A DNA stretch of 64,000 nt from Adiantum capillus-veneris (Eukaryota; Streptophyta; Polypodiopsida; Polypodiales; Pteridaceae). The notes below the pieces were generated by a model. It made no database searches. It was not told where the DNA came from and was given only the letters and a program-made list of their open reading frames with translations. The DNA is taken from contig CM043964.1 of NCBI GenBank assembly GCA_014529385.2, forward strand, positions 4,706,997 to 4,770,996, written 5' to 3'. Below, in pieces: positions 34,664 to 44,733 of the stretch (the stretch's first letter is position 1; each line of letters opens with the position of its first letter). Position numbers and translations under genes: made by a program.

Positions 34664-35117
34664 TACACGGCTTTGTCAGTCGTGCATGAGGATGGAGAGG
34701 GGGGATGTTGAGAATATCCATGGTTCTACTATCCCGGATTGGTACTGGCTGAAGCAGCCCATCGTAGCGGAAACGAAGCCTACGAAGAGTATCAAAATCC
34801 CGCGGCATGATAGTGACCCAGTGTGTATGGGCAGCCAGGATATATCCATCGCTGAAGAATTCCACGAGGTAGTCCTCAGCAATTTCTTGAAGGTAGAGGA
34901 GTGCACTGCTGGCCCATCGCATGCCGACTCTCCACTGCTTGCAAATCTCCCGTACTACTCGCTGGAAAGGGAGACGTGGAATAGCAGGTTGAACGTGTCA
35001 TTCTATCCTGTACAGCTCTTGCAGTACACCTCTGTGCGCCTCATATCGGCGTATTCTTGCTTGAGCATTCAAAGATTCACATGTTGCCCTCCTAGCGCAG
35101 GCCTTAACACAAGGCAT
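34593..35117 (-). pseudogene. TTAA element gene C: histone H3-fold protein
   Basis: From the ATG at 35117 the frame gives 174 residues with one TGA (codon 40, 34998-35000). It aligns by eye along the H3 histone fold: RIRRYE (21-26, alpha-N), LPFQRVVREI (49-58, alpha-1), RWASSALLYLQEIAEDYL (67-84, alpha-2) and VTIMPRDFDTLRRLR (101-115, alpha-3). Loop 1 has canonical H3 length, not the longer CENP-A form. The N-tail is short and lacks the ARTKQ and ARKS motifs. About 13 extra residues lie between alpha-N and alpha-1, exactly where the stop falls. A C-terminal extension of about 55 residues follows the fold. It could replace or interfere with H3 at the element, but this is inference. Confidence 0.85.
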
Positions 35118-35181
35118 CTCTACAAATTAACACCAAAAGACAATTCATTTGTCAGCACAAGGGACTTCAGATTTAAGGAAA

Positions 35182-35457
35182 GGTCAGTACCAAGCGAAAA
35201 GATGGATAGGAAAGAATTGCCTTGCCTTATTCACTCGGTAGTGACCTCAGAAAATAGTAATGTTAGACATGACTTATATGTTCTAAGGTCACTACCGAGC
35301 GAATAGGTGCATATGAAACAGTTTTCCTTGCCTTATTCGCTCGGTAGTGACTTCAAAAATAGTAATAGAAAATATCATTTACATTTTCTGGGATCACTAC
35401 CAGGCGAACATGTTGGCAGCCCCTGCAAAAAAATACCTTATTCGCTGAGTGGTGACC
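35182..35457. repeat. Dyad motif cluster 2 (six copies)
   Basis: GGTCAGTACCAAGCGAA and variants at 35182-35200 (+), 35228-35247 (-), 35287-35306 (+), 35333-35351 (-), 35392-35409 (+) and 35438-35457 (-). Orientation alternates strictly and arms are 45-55 bases apart. It lies upstream of gene C and downstream-to-upstream of gene D. Confidence 0.9.
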
Positions 35458-35686
35458 TCAAAAAGTGTACAGGCAAGCGAACAGGTTTACAAGCAATGTG
35501 AAGGAGATCTTAAATCGATGCGGTTCTAACTGTCATGTCGTTCCCTCCGATCACCTCCCCTAATATCGGGGGGATGATAACATTGATTCTCTCTCCCACG
35601 TCCACCTCTCATGAAACCTCATGGCAGTACCACCCTCTCATAAAACCTCCTGCCCAGGCTCTGCTTTTTAGGCTTGTTTGAAAGTC

Positions 35687-35694
35687 TATTTAAG
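35687..35694 (+). promoter_or_regulatory. TATA-like box for gene D
   Basis: TATTTAAG lies 68-75 bases upstream of the gene D ATG, in a C/T-rich region. The spacing suits a core promoter with a leader of about 40 bases. Confidence 0.45.
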
Positions 35695-35761
35695 AAGCAG
35701 TTGTTTCAGAACCTCTCTCAGGGTTTTGCAGAACAACTAAAAGAAGCTTAGGATAGTGGCG

Positions 35762-36242
35762 ATGCCTTTCCAAGGTATACTCGCGCAGCGCCAGCAACAC
35801 CGCATCCGGGCCCTACTCATCAGGTCCCCCCGACGCCCTCCCCCGATGTTACCTTTAGTGTTCTCGTCTGACACAGCTCGGGAGTGGCTGCTGTCAACAC
35901 GAGAGTCTATTCTCGAGGTAAGTTGCTGGTAATTCTTTGCTTTCCACTCCCAATTTCCAAGCTCGTAGTTTAAAGAGCTTACTTGCTAAATGTTGTGTGC
36001 AGGATGCTAGCCTGAAGCTGCAGCAAATGCTGATCGTCAGGCAGAGGGTCTCAATCCTTAAAAACTCTCTGGAAGCAAGAAGGCCTGAAGACATGCAACG
36101 ATTGCTCGACGAGAATGGCTCTATGGAGGCAATCATTAATTGGCTTCAGGAAATGAAGGATGAAGTGCTTGAGCTAGCTAGTAAATATGAGGAGGCCATT
36201 AACTTTGCAAACATGCTTTGCGAAGAGATAAGCTTGCTGTGA
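35762..36242 (+). CDS. TTAA element gene D: small two-exon protein, 131 aa
   Basis: Exon 1, 35762-35917, encodes MPFQGILAQRQQHRIRALLI and a Pro/Arg-rich stretch, ending STRESILE. The intron at 35918-36002 (85 bases) has a perfect GTAAGT donor and TGTGCAG acceptor, phase 0. Exon 2, 36003-36242, encodes a helical, Leu-heptad-like segment (LKLQQMLIVRQRVSILKNSL...) ending EEISLL and TGA. It is one of the few genes here with no lesion. Function is unknown; the form (basic N-terminus, coiled-coil C-terminus) would fit a DNA-binding dimer, but no family is recognised. The stop is followed at once by a short telomere-like CCCTAAACCCTAA. Confidence 0.65.
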
Positions 36243-36357
36243 ACCCTAAACCCTAACCCCCCCGGAAATTAATAGGCCACTCTTTGTAAAGTCTGAAGTG
36301 TTTTTTAACTCAAGCCCGGTGTTCAGTTGTAATTTTTTTTCTTTCTTATTAAATCAA

Positions 36358-36785
36358 AAGGCATATTTTGCAAAAGAAAGCCCTAAATCCGCAACAAGCA
36401 GGGGTTACCTTCCCCTTATTTGCTTAATATTGACCTCTGTACTAGCAAACATCACTTAACTATTTTTTTGGTCAGTACCAAGAGAATAGGGCACTTCGGA
36501 CCAGGTGACCTTACCGTATTCGATTGGTACTGACCAACTACAGCAAATTATAGCGCACGGGACTGAAATCTAAAGGCGTATTTGGCAAGGAAAACCCTAA
36601 ATCCGCAACAAGCAGGGGTTACCTTCCCCTTATTTGCTTAGTATCTACCTCTGTACTAGCAGACATCACTAAACTTTTCTTTTGGTCAGTACCAAGCGAA
36701 TAGGGCTCTTCAGACTAAGTGACTTTACCTTATTCGCTTGGTACTGACCAACTACACAAAATACAAGTGCGCAGAAGGGTAGTAA
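36358..36785. repeat. Tandem duplication of about 214 bp carrying dyad motif cluster 3
   Basis: CCCTAAATCCGCAACAAGCA begins at about 36381 and again at 36595. Each copy holds three dyad motifs: 36417-36436 (-), 36470-36489 (+), 36516-36535 (-); 36631-36649 (-), 36684-36703 (+), 36731-36749 (-). The last +/- pair is the cleanest, GGTCAGTACCAAGCGAATAG against TATTCGCTTGGTACTGACC. Confidence 0.88.
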
Positions 36786-37139
36786 GTAGTATACCTCTTC
36801 ACTGTGTGTAGAGTTCCGCGTCGCTGAAGCACTGCAGAACAAGAGTAAGAGAAGGAGGATGCGCGAGAGTAAGAGGTGATGGAGTTTTCTTACCGCGTGG
36901 CATCGATGGGGGTAGAGTTAATTAGAATGATATGCAGTAGAGGACGCAAAAAGAGGCAGAATAGTTGAAACTTGAGATGTTTGGCAGGGATAATGCCTCA
37001 ACTTAGAATGCTTACCTCGGGGAGGGTGACAACTTCACTTATGCGCGAGATTGCGGTTGGTAAATCGTACTGCATGGGAATCTGAGACAATTTAATATTG
37101 GTTGTCCTTGAGAGCGCAGCCCACGTGCCTTTTTGAGTG
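36786..37139. other. No gene recognised
   Basis: About 350 bases downstream of gene D and the dyad cluster, with only short frames on either strand. Confidence 0.3.
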
Positions 37140-37144
37140 ACCGT

Positions 37145-37480
37145 TAAGGGTTAGACAGACGCCAATCGCCCTTGCAATCACCATCTCTATCTCCATCTCG
37201 CACCTTCTGCCTGGCCATCTCTCGTGCCTTTGCCTTTTCTGCACCCTTCCCCTTGGCCAGCTCTCGTGATCCTACGTTTAGAGTCAAACTCCAATCGCCC
37301 TTGCATTCACCATCGCCTTTGCCTTTTCTGTGTCTTTCCCCTTGGCCAGCTCTCGTGATCCTGCGTTTAGAGTCAAACGCTGATGGCCCTTGCATTCGCC
37401 ATCGCCTTTGCATTTTTTGCGCTCTTTCCCTTGCCCAGCTCTCGTGATCCTGTGTTGAGTGACCTCCACTGGATCGAGTC
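37145..37480. repeat. Minisatellite, 3-4 copies of about 95 bp
   Basis: Repeats contain CCCTTGCATTCACCATCGCC and CCAGCTCTCGTGATCCTG. The minus strand stays open as a Lys/Arg/Gly-rich repeat peptide (RELAKGKGAEKAKA); I treat this as repeat translation because no start, splice site or domain supports a gene. Confidence 0.7.
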
Positions 37481-37748
37481 CTTTGCTGCCGCGTCGCCAT
37501 CGCCATCCCCCCCTACTGGTTCTTGCTGTCGGTGGCCTGCGACATCACCATCCAACTCGGCGCCATTGGATATTGCAGAGACAGGTTCTTTCTCCCTACC
37601 TATCCCCTTCCTGTGTGTTGTCCCTCTCTTGTAAATTATTTTTTGCTCTTGTAATTTATTAACTCGCGCTTATGGTATAAAAAAACATAATATGGTATAA
37701 AAAAACATAATATGCTCTGTTCTTATCCACCTGTTTCGAATGCCACAA

Positions 37749-38143
37749 GACAGAACCAAGCAAATAGAACCCTTCGGAGATTCTTGGGGGCCCTACTTGC
37801 TTGGTACTGACTCAACTAACGTCACCACTTATGACATTAACGCACGGGACATAACCCGTCGATATGACATTAGCGCACAGGACATAACCAAGCGAATAGA
37901 GTTCTTCGGAAATTCTTGGGAGCCCTACTCGCTTGGTTCTGACTCAACTAACGTCAACTCTTATGACTTTAGCACATGGGATAGAACCAAGCGAAGAGGG
38001 TCCTTCGGAAATTCTTGGGTACCCTACTCGCTTGGTTCTGACTCAACTAATGTCACCTCTTATGACATGAGCGCACGGGTTCGAACCAGGCAAAATAGGA
38101 CATTGAGGGGTACTCGAGGCCCAAAATTCGCTTTGTTATGACA
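37749..38143. repeat. Dyad motif cluster 4 in a tandem array of about 96 bp
   Basis: Four diverged units of the form GAACCAAGCGAATAG ... ATTCTTGGG ... CTCGCTTGGTTCTGACTC. Again + and - motifs alternate, with arms 30-45 bases apart. The open frame across it repeats DRTKR...GNSW.PYSLGSDSTNV and is a repeat translation. It ends at the start of gene E. Confidence 0.85.
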
Positions 38144-39940
38144 CCAAATAGTTTTGGCTTGCTTTTTCTTTCAGTCATGGGGATCATAGTCCTCGAGACA
38201 GACGTGAGCGAGGATACATGTGAAGAAAAACTATTCACATTCTTATATAACGCCCGAGCTCATCACCGTGCACCAGAACTATCAGGAATGTTCAATGCAG
38301 AGTTTTCTATACAGAGGATTATAGATTGCTCCTTTGAGTACCTACAAAACCATTTGCAACAGTATGAGGCAGTCAGTTGTGACAATACCATGACAGCTGA
38401 TGGCATGAGATATGTGCACCCTGCCGACCTTGACCCTAACAAGAGTGCTTCAAGGATACTGAATCGCTGTCTTGAAAAGTGTCCCTCCAATACACTTCTT
38501 GTACAAGACAGGTGTATGAAGCACTTAAAAAAATGTCGCTTATTGGAATTCTACCATGGGTTTGTCTGTTACTTATACTTGTAGACGGATGGCAAGTCAG
38601 AGACTTCGCAGTCAACAACTTTCGGTAGTTGTCCATTGGCGCCGGAGGAAGAGGTAGAGGATGTGGAGGTGCAATTCAATCTAGAAGAAGAGCGGGAAGA
38701 GGTACTAAAGGAAACCTTTGATGCGGGCTTAACTCTTGTTTCTCTTGCGGATGCAGCAATAGGGTGTAGGCAAGAAAGCCCAAGTATGGAAGCGACTTTG
38801 CCTCTCAATTGTGCTCCCAGCTTTGCTATGGTGGGCGACACCCACTATATTCTACTCACAGATATCATGCATGAGCTCAATATACGGGAGGACTACTGCC
38901 TAGCGGCAATTGCGAATTTTTGTGAGGCAGAGATGGGGTTTGTGGACGATGATGCAGTGGACCAATATATTATTGCTGACACAGCTGTGAGTGACTCACA
39001 GTTCACTTCAGGGTCGCAACTGATTAAAGATACGTTCAATGAGGCGAAGTCCGGAGAGGCCGATTTGCCAACAGATGAGCAGTTTGAATTGACAACAAAA
39101 CACCTCGGCTTGGAAAACATGGGTAGACACGTGGCACCAAAAGATCATGTAATGAATAGTCGGTCTATTCACTTATAGGGGAGGTCGATGCTGGAAATGT
39201 ACGAGAATCAGATGGTAACTTTTGTCGAGCATTCATATAGTATTAGAGATGGCCGAGTGATAAAATATCATGAACAGTTTTTTTTGCTGCCAGGTGCTAG
39301 TGTATGACGATAGTTTCCTTAGAAGAGCGGGAGGCTCACGCCAAGGGCTTGTCACTGGAGTCCAAGGCAAGGATGTAGCGTTGTCTCACTACATCGGGTG
39401 TTTCAACCACAAAAAGGTTTGCAGAATAAATTCAAGTACTTGACAATTGTACTCATCTCACTTACGGCTAATAAATTGATTGCAATTATTATGTAGATCA
39501 TAATATACCACAAGGAATATTCCGATGACAATGCAAAGTTCCCTCTCTTTGCAATGAAAGCTATTACAAGATTGTGTGTTGGGCACCCCCTCCCACTAAA
39601 CGCAAAAAGAGTAATTCTGATTAAAAAACAGTTTGCTCTACGTGTATTTGGCATTGGGTATGGGTGCCAGGCACTCAGAGCCCCATATTTCATGTCCTAC
39701 ACAGCTCAGGCTCTGGCTGCAAGGGTTGAAGACCCGGAAGGATTAGATCCATAGAATAAGCGGCTGTTTCTGAGGGAAAGAAGACGCATGATGCCCGTAG
39801 GGATGCTGCCATCAACAGAGGAAAGAGCTCGTCTACAGAGCTTGCACATCGAAGAGGTACAAAGTGAGGAGGAAGGAGGTGCATCGAAGAGGATAAAAAC
39901 GACGGGCTTAGGTCCATCTTCTCCCGCTCCTGACTCGTGA
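38138..39940 (+). pseudogene. TTAA element gene E: unrecognised multi-exon protein
   Basis: Exon 1 starts at or after 38138; TTTTCTTTCAG just before ATGGGGATC could be an acceptor, so the true start may be upstream. It encodes VLETDVSEDTCEEKLFTFLY to FYHG. The intron 38560-38628 (69 bases) joins in frame, phase 2. Exon 2 encodes CPLAPEEEVEDVEVQF to about 39122. Further exons: about 39303-39417 (VYDDSFLRRAGGSRQGLV, GCFNHKK) and 39498-39940 (IIIYHKEYSDDNAKFPLFAM onward). A TAG at 39752-39754 cuts the last exon; the frame continues to TGA at 39938 with a basic, acidic-patched tail. No domain is recognised. Splicing of the middle exons is tentative. Confidence 0.6.
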
Positions 39941-40332
39941 CCGGCGCCACCTCGCATGGCGCTCGGCCGCATTTGATGCTCCCCAAGCCATCTATTTCTT
40001 CTCTTTGCAGATGTGTTGTAAAGACCGTGTAATTTTTGAACTCTTAAGAAGTTCCTTCTGCCTTGCTTTATGAATTAGTCGTCTATAAGTTCATTGGTGT
40101 AACTCTGATAGGCTATTGGCCTTTTCTTTTCCTCCCCCATGCCGAGTGTGCTTAAAATAACCTGTTCTTGCCATGTAGTAGGTTTTTTCCATGTCTTGTG
40201 TGGACCATATTGATAGTGAACCGTATGTCTTGGAAAAATATGGACCATGGTTGAACAGTATGTGCTACATTGAAATAAAACAAAATGGTCAGTTGAGTAC
40301 AATTTAAAATTTTGTTTTGTATACGTAGAATG

Positions 40333-42624
40333 TCAACCTACCATGTAATGTGTGATATGTTGCCCACCCCACCCTGTAAGGTAAGCCTTTTTCCAATCCA
40401 GCAAGGCTGCTTGAAATGATGTGAGCTTACTTTGGTCCCAAGAATGTTGCTCAAGGTAGTGGAAAATTTTATCTAGTGATTTCCACACGTTCGCTTTGTG
40501 ATTGTGGATTTCCCCACCACCAGCATTTTCTTTAACCACTTTATGTAATTGTTTCCATTTATTGAACAGGATCCTCCTTTCTTCTCTATCTGAATCTTTG
40601 AGGCTAAACCCAAGAAACCTTCTTGCCTTCACTCCGCCTATCGATGCTTTCCTTGGTACCTTGTACCGACTTTGAGACATCTTAGGGTCCTCTTCGATTT
40701 TGACATTTTCTCCATGCAAACCAATGTCTGAGAGCACTCCCTCTAACGCTTTGATCACTCTTTTCGACTCACTCTCTGGCTTTAATGTCCATGCAAAACA
40801 TATGGACAAATGAACCACCTTTTCAATTATTCGACAGAGTGCATGAAGTGTACAGACGTGAACTCTACTCAGAGGAATATCAAGCACTGGTTTAAAAGTT
40901 TTATCTTGAAGATGTCTGTTGGGAGCTCTAATCCATTGCACACTCTCAAGTGATTGTGCATCAACCATGCAATATAAGCATGGATTTGCCACAACTGCTC
41001 CGTGTGTTATGTTGTACATACACTTAAGAGTCTTTAAGTCACCTGCCATGTGCCATTCCACTGTGTAGTCGCCAAATACTTCCACTGAAAGAACGGCTCC
41101 GTTTCTTTGTTCACTGATGATAGAAGGAATTTGGGTTTGACTAAAAACCCAATCGAGGATTTCAAAATTTTCCTTATCAACTTGCAGTGAAAAATGAAAA
41201 CACAAAATCAACAACCAAATAATCAATATTTTTGTTATCAGAGATTGACCAAAGTATACCTAAAATGATCCTAGAGATAGAATGTTGTTTTCTGATTGCA
41301 TGCTGAAGTATCATGGATCCTCTTTCGTTATTGATGGATCCAGAGCTCTGTTCATGAGGGTAATGGTGACTCTCTCCAACTTCTTGTTCTTAAGGACCTC
41401 GCACTCGTCAAGCTTCAAAACAAACTTGAGAACCCCACCGCACTCGTCTCGACTGATGTCAAAGAAGTGAACTGCATACCTTTGCAATGCTTCATGATCA
41501 ACGAAGAGGTTGTTGTGCTCGTTAAACTGTACCTCTTTACCGCACTTGCCTAAGAACATTGCTTCAATATGGAATGGTGACCCCAGTTTCTCAAACACCT
41601 CATTGTTTACGTACCGGCGAGCAGCCTTTACATGTGATGGCTTTGGCAGCAATGATCCTCTCTGTAGTTTATTTTGAGATTTTTTAGCTATTGCTTTGAA
41701 GAGTGCCCTGTATCCCATTTGCGAGATGCCACTCTCATCAAGTATTGCTTGCACTTCCATTGGTTCCAGCTGATTCTCGTTCATGAAGGAGGTAAGTAGC
41801 CTCCCTTTCAACTTACGAAATTTTTTCTGAGTTATCATCTCTTCAACTACTTCTTTTGGAACTAGACCGCTGTAATGCACTCCGACATTGAAACCTGCAC
41901 CGTTCGAGTTTGGATGCAGTAAAGACCTGCCAAAAAAGCACAATGCGTTATGATCATGTATACGAAAGTCAGTGTATCGACTTCTTAATGAATCACATTG
42001 AGGAAACAAAACTTCGAGTTACCTTAAAGCTCGTATTCATTTTTTCAGGCCACCACTACCAACCTTCATGTTCTCAAGGTTGTACATATCTCGTTTTCTT
42101 TTCCGACTACCAAGCACGGTGTCTTTCTCTCGCAAACTTGTGATCTTCTTCTCAAGGCCTTGGATTGTCTCTTTGTTTGATGAAATCTTTTGAGAGCATG
42201 CTTCATTAAGTTTCTTCAGCTGCATGTTCTCCATTGCCAGGAAGTTTCTTTGCCTTTCCGCATTCAATCCTCTCATTTCCAAATGTTCGGTGTATCCCAA
42301 TAGCCCATCTTTGCCATCGCCTGTGAAATGTAAGAGGTTAGTGATATTAGCAAAAGAAGGTGGCGGATTTGTCATAGGATCCTTTGGATAAATAGACCCA
42401 TCGGTCCACAAATCCAAATGATGTTCCTTGTTTGTCCTTCTAAGTTCTTTCTCCTGTTGAGATAAGAAAGACTCCCTCCTACATTTCTGCAACGGTGCGT
42501 ACTCTTGCAATACATCAACATGAAGATGATGTGTGTTCTTTCTTTGGGTAAGTGTTAAAGATGAAGGGGCCGAGGATAGTAAGTTCAAATTAGTGTTTTC
42601 ATCAGGAAAAGATGTGTTCTCCAT
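40333..42624 (-). pseudogene. TTAA element gene F: transposase-like protein
   Basis: Probably the element's transposase. Exon 1 (42624 to about 42016) gives a coiled coil, then NLENMKVGSGGLKK and an in-frame TGA (42037-42039). Exon 2 (about 41956-41230) has the block GISQMGYRALFKAI and LLPKPSHVKAARRYVN, then VLKFVLKLDECEV, where D of LDE sits at the position of a first catalytic acid. A one-base frameshift near 41311 follows. Exon 3 (41182-40333) has AGDLKTLKCMYNITHGA (second acid), CLYC, and SRVHVCTLHALCRIIEKV. This acid-spacing with a CxxC insert recurs in a broad class of eukaryotic RNase-H-fold transposases; I cannot name the family with confidence. Confidence 0.6.
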
Positions 42625-42944
42625 TCCTAGAGTTGATAGAGAAGAAGACGGAGAATTATCTCAGGTTTTGGGAGGGAAAGCCATATTCTCAAGTTTAGAG
42701 TTGATAGAGTTCGTGTGGCTTATGTTTCTGGAGGGAACGCTTGTAAGTTGGCATTTCAAATCATTAGTCATACGGTTAGTTGGATTCCTGACAAGAGAAC
42801 GAAGGATAAGTATGATAAAGACGGCGGCTACCTACCAAAGAATGTCATTTTGGCTTTTTGTTGCGCAGAAAAGTATCACATAAAATTCACATGTTAACAT
42901 TTTCATTTTCTCTATCTAAGCCGATGTGGCACTTCTTACAGGGT

Positions 42945-44084
42945 TCAAAAGTGAGTCCCCAACTTTCTCCTAATGCGAGTCCTGTTTTTGGCTTTTTTTC
43001 AATTTTTGGCAACTATACCACTCTAAACTTCATGTTTGTGAGGTTTAGATGGCTAGAGGTTAGGCCTTCATAGTTCTCAACATGTTTTGATGCTTGTAGG
43101 GAGGGCTAAGTGTTAAAATTGAAGGAGATGACCAATTTACAAGAATTGCATAATCCTATTTTTTGGCCAAAATTAGCACTTTTATGATTATTTTGGTGGC
43201 TTTTGTGATATCCAAATTCAATTTTGATTGTAAGTCTAATGTATAACATAAAGCTAATCTTCCTTGACTTTTGGGGGACCTAATATGCTATATAGCATAG
43301 TATATGATGATGGTTGAGTTTTTTGATTGTGCTGAAGAATACGATACATTTTAGAGTAGCAAGTATAACTTTCTCAAGATTGCTAGTTTCTTAGGCGAAT
43401 TGTGTGTATTTTGTAGGTAGCAACCATATCTAATCATAGACTACAAACTTGGCTAGATATTGAGTAGTTTCTATGGGTTTCTAGAGGTCATAATGCTAAA
43501 CCCAGTTTTTTCATGTTTGTTGTATTTAGCACTTTATCATTGCTCCCAAGGTTCCAATTGTAAGAGATCCATTATCCTTTTCACATGCTCCATAGCTCCT
43601 TTTGGATCCAAAGGCCCAAAGGGAACTAAGAAAACATGTATATAGTATCTGTATTGAGCGTGACTATAGAAACTTTGATGATAGGTCCGCAGAATGACAA
43701 AAATGTAACTTTTTTGTACCTATTTTTTTTGCCAAAAAAAAAAAGTGAGGTAAAAGCAACCATATGTTTTGGTCACCAACCCATTGAAGTTAACAAGGCA
43801 TTTTATCTCATGTCCTACAAAAATCCCCACTCTTATTTATATGCAATCAACCGTAAGAAATTGCTGTTTTGGGCAAAATGCACTGGTCCATCAACTTAGG
43901 AGGCTTGTAGTGACCAAGGGATGAGAAAAAGTACAAGTTTCTCATTTTTTCCATATGTAGTAGTTATTGAACTATAAGCTCATGAAAGGATTTTTCAAAA
44001 TGAGTGGATCTACTATGGTTTTGGAATTTTTTCCCAAAACCCTGAAAGGACACTTTTATGTCCTGCTAGGTTACCATTTTAGTG
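42945..44084. repeat. Right terminal inverted repeat of the TTAA element
   Basis: The reverse complement of 29286-30395 plus 30786-30818. It ends CCATTTTAGTG, then TTAA. It contains no foldback insertion, unlike the left copy. Confidence 0.88.
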
Positions 44085-44446
44085 TTAAACGCCTAGCTGT
44101 TAGAATCCTAGCCCAATGTGCATCCAATTCAAGTTTTGAGAGAAACTGGAGTACATATAAATATGTATATTCCACCATCAGAAACCGCCTTCTAAATTCA
44201 AGAGCTGAAAATTTGGTATATATATATTGCAACCATCGGCTATTGGCAAGAGTGCAAGCTGAGAACTACAAAGAGGAGATGCCGTGCTGGACTTATGATG
44301 TAACCAGTGATGAGGTGGACGAAGACAGTGAGCTGCAAGGGGAATCTCATGAAGTAGAAACTACATGTACTTTAGAAGAGATTGAAGAGAATTTGGAAAT
44401 TGAACCAACTTTGACCCGTCGCAGCAAGCGACGGTGGTTTAATTAA
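44085..44446 (+). pseudogene. hAT transposase C-terminus (hAT dimerisation domain)
   Basis: After the TTAA the interrupted frame resumes with RLAVRILAQCASNSSFERNW and then RNRLLNSRAENLVYIYCNHR, the conserved hAT C-terminal dimerisation block. The Ser/Glu-Arg-Asn-Trp core is intact. An acidic tail ends in basic RRSKRRWFN and TAA. It is separated from the rest of the gene by 14.8 kb. Confidence 0.9.
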
Positions 44447-44733
44447 TAGATTATCGAATCCATTGAGTGACTTCTGTTTAAGTTCAGGAACTGTTTATCT
44501 TATAATTTTTTTTTTTTGTTTAGTTTAAGATTTAGACATTTGCTTAATAATAAACGAAGCCCTTAAAAACCTTTACAAGGCCACAAATCACTATTAAAGC
44601 GTCATAATATACAAAGCCCTAACAAATCTTTGCATTATCACATATCATAATTGAAGCTGAAGTGAAGACAATTCAAAATTCACTAATAAATTCTCGCAAG
44701 ACAACGAGTAAATGTTTTCAAATGTCACAAAAA

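Larger units (their letters stand above)
29286..44084. mobile_element. 14.8-kb multigene DNA transposon inserted at TTAA
   Basis: Left end CACTAGAATGGTAACC; right end, on the complement, CACTAAAATGGTAACC. TTAA flanks both ends. Removing the insert, one TTAA and the mini-unit joins ATCCTTAA to ACGCCTAGC and restores the hAT frame (…ILKRLAVRILAQ). Terminal inverted repeats are about 1.1 kb. The TSD could instead be TA with an extra A/T at each end; the sequence cannot tell these apart. CACTA-type ends recall the CACTA/Mirage/Chapaev group, while TTAA targets recall piggyBac, Kolobok or Sola3; the superfamily is unresolved. Six or more genes lie inside, several with single stops. Confidence 0.88.

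Noticed and set aside
34593-35117. Centromeric H3 (CENP-A) as identity for the H3-fold gene
   Set aside because: Loop 1 is not lengthened and no CENP-A-specific feature is visible; only a generic H3 fold can be supported.
34632-35306. 224-codon plus-strand ORF
   Set aside because: It is exactly antisense to the H3-fold gene, whose homology fixes the minus strand as coding.
36241-36262. True telomere or interstitial telomere
   Set aside because: Only about two CCCTAAA units; too short to be more than a local word.
37740-38141. 133-codon ORF with repeated DRTKR / GNSW / SLGSDSTNV peptides
   Set aside because: A translation of the dyad-motif tandem array; the DNA-level inverted pairing explains the sequence better than a protein would.
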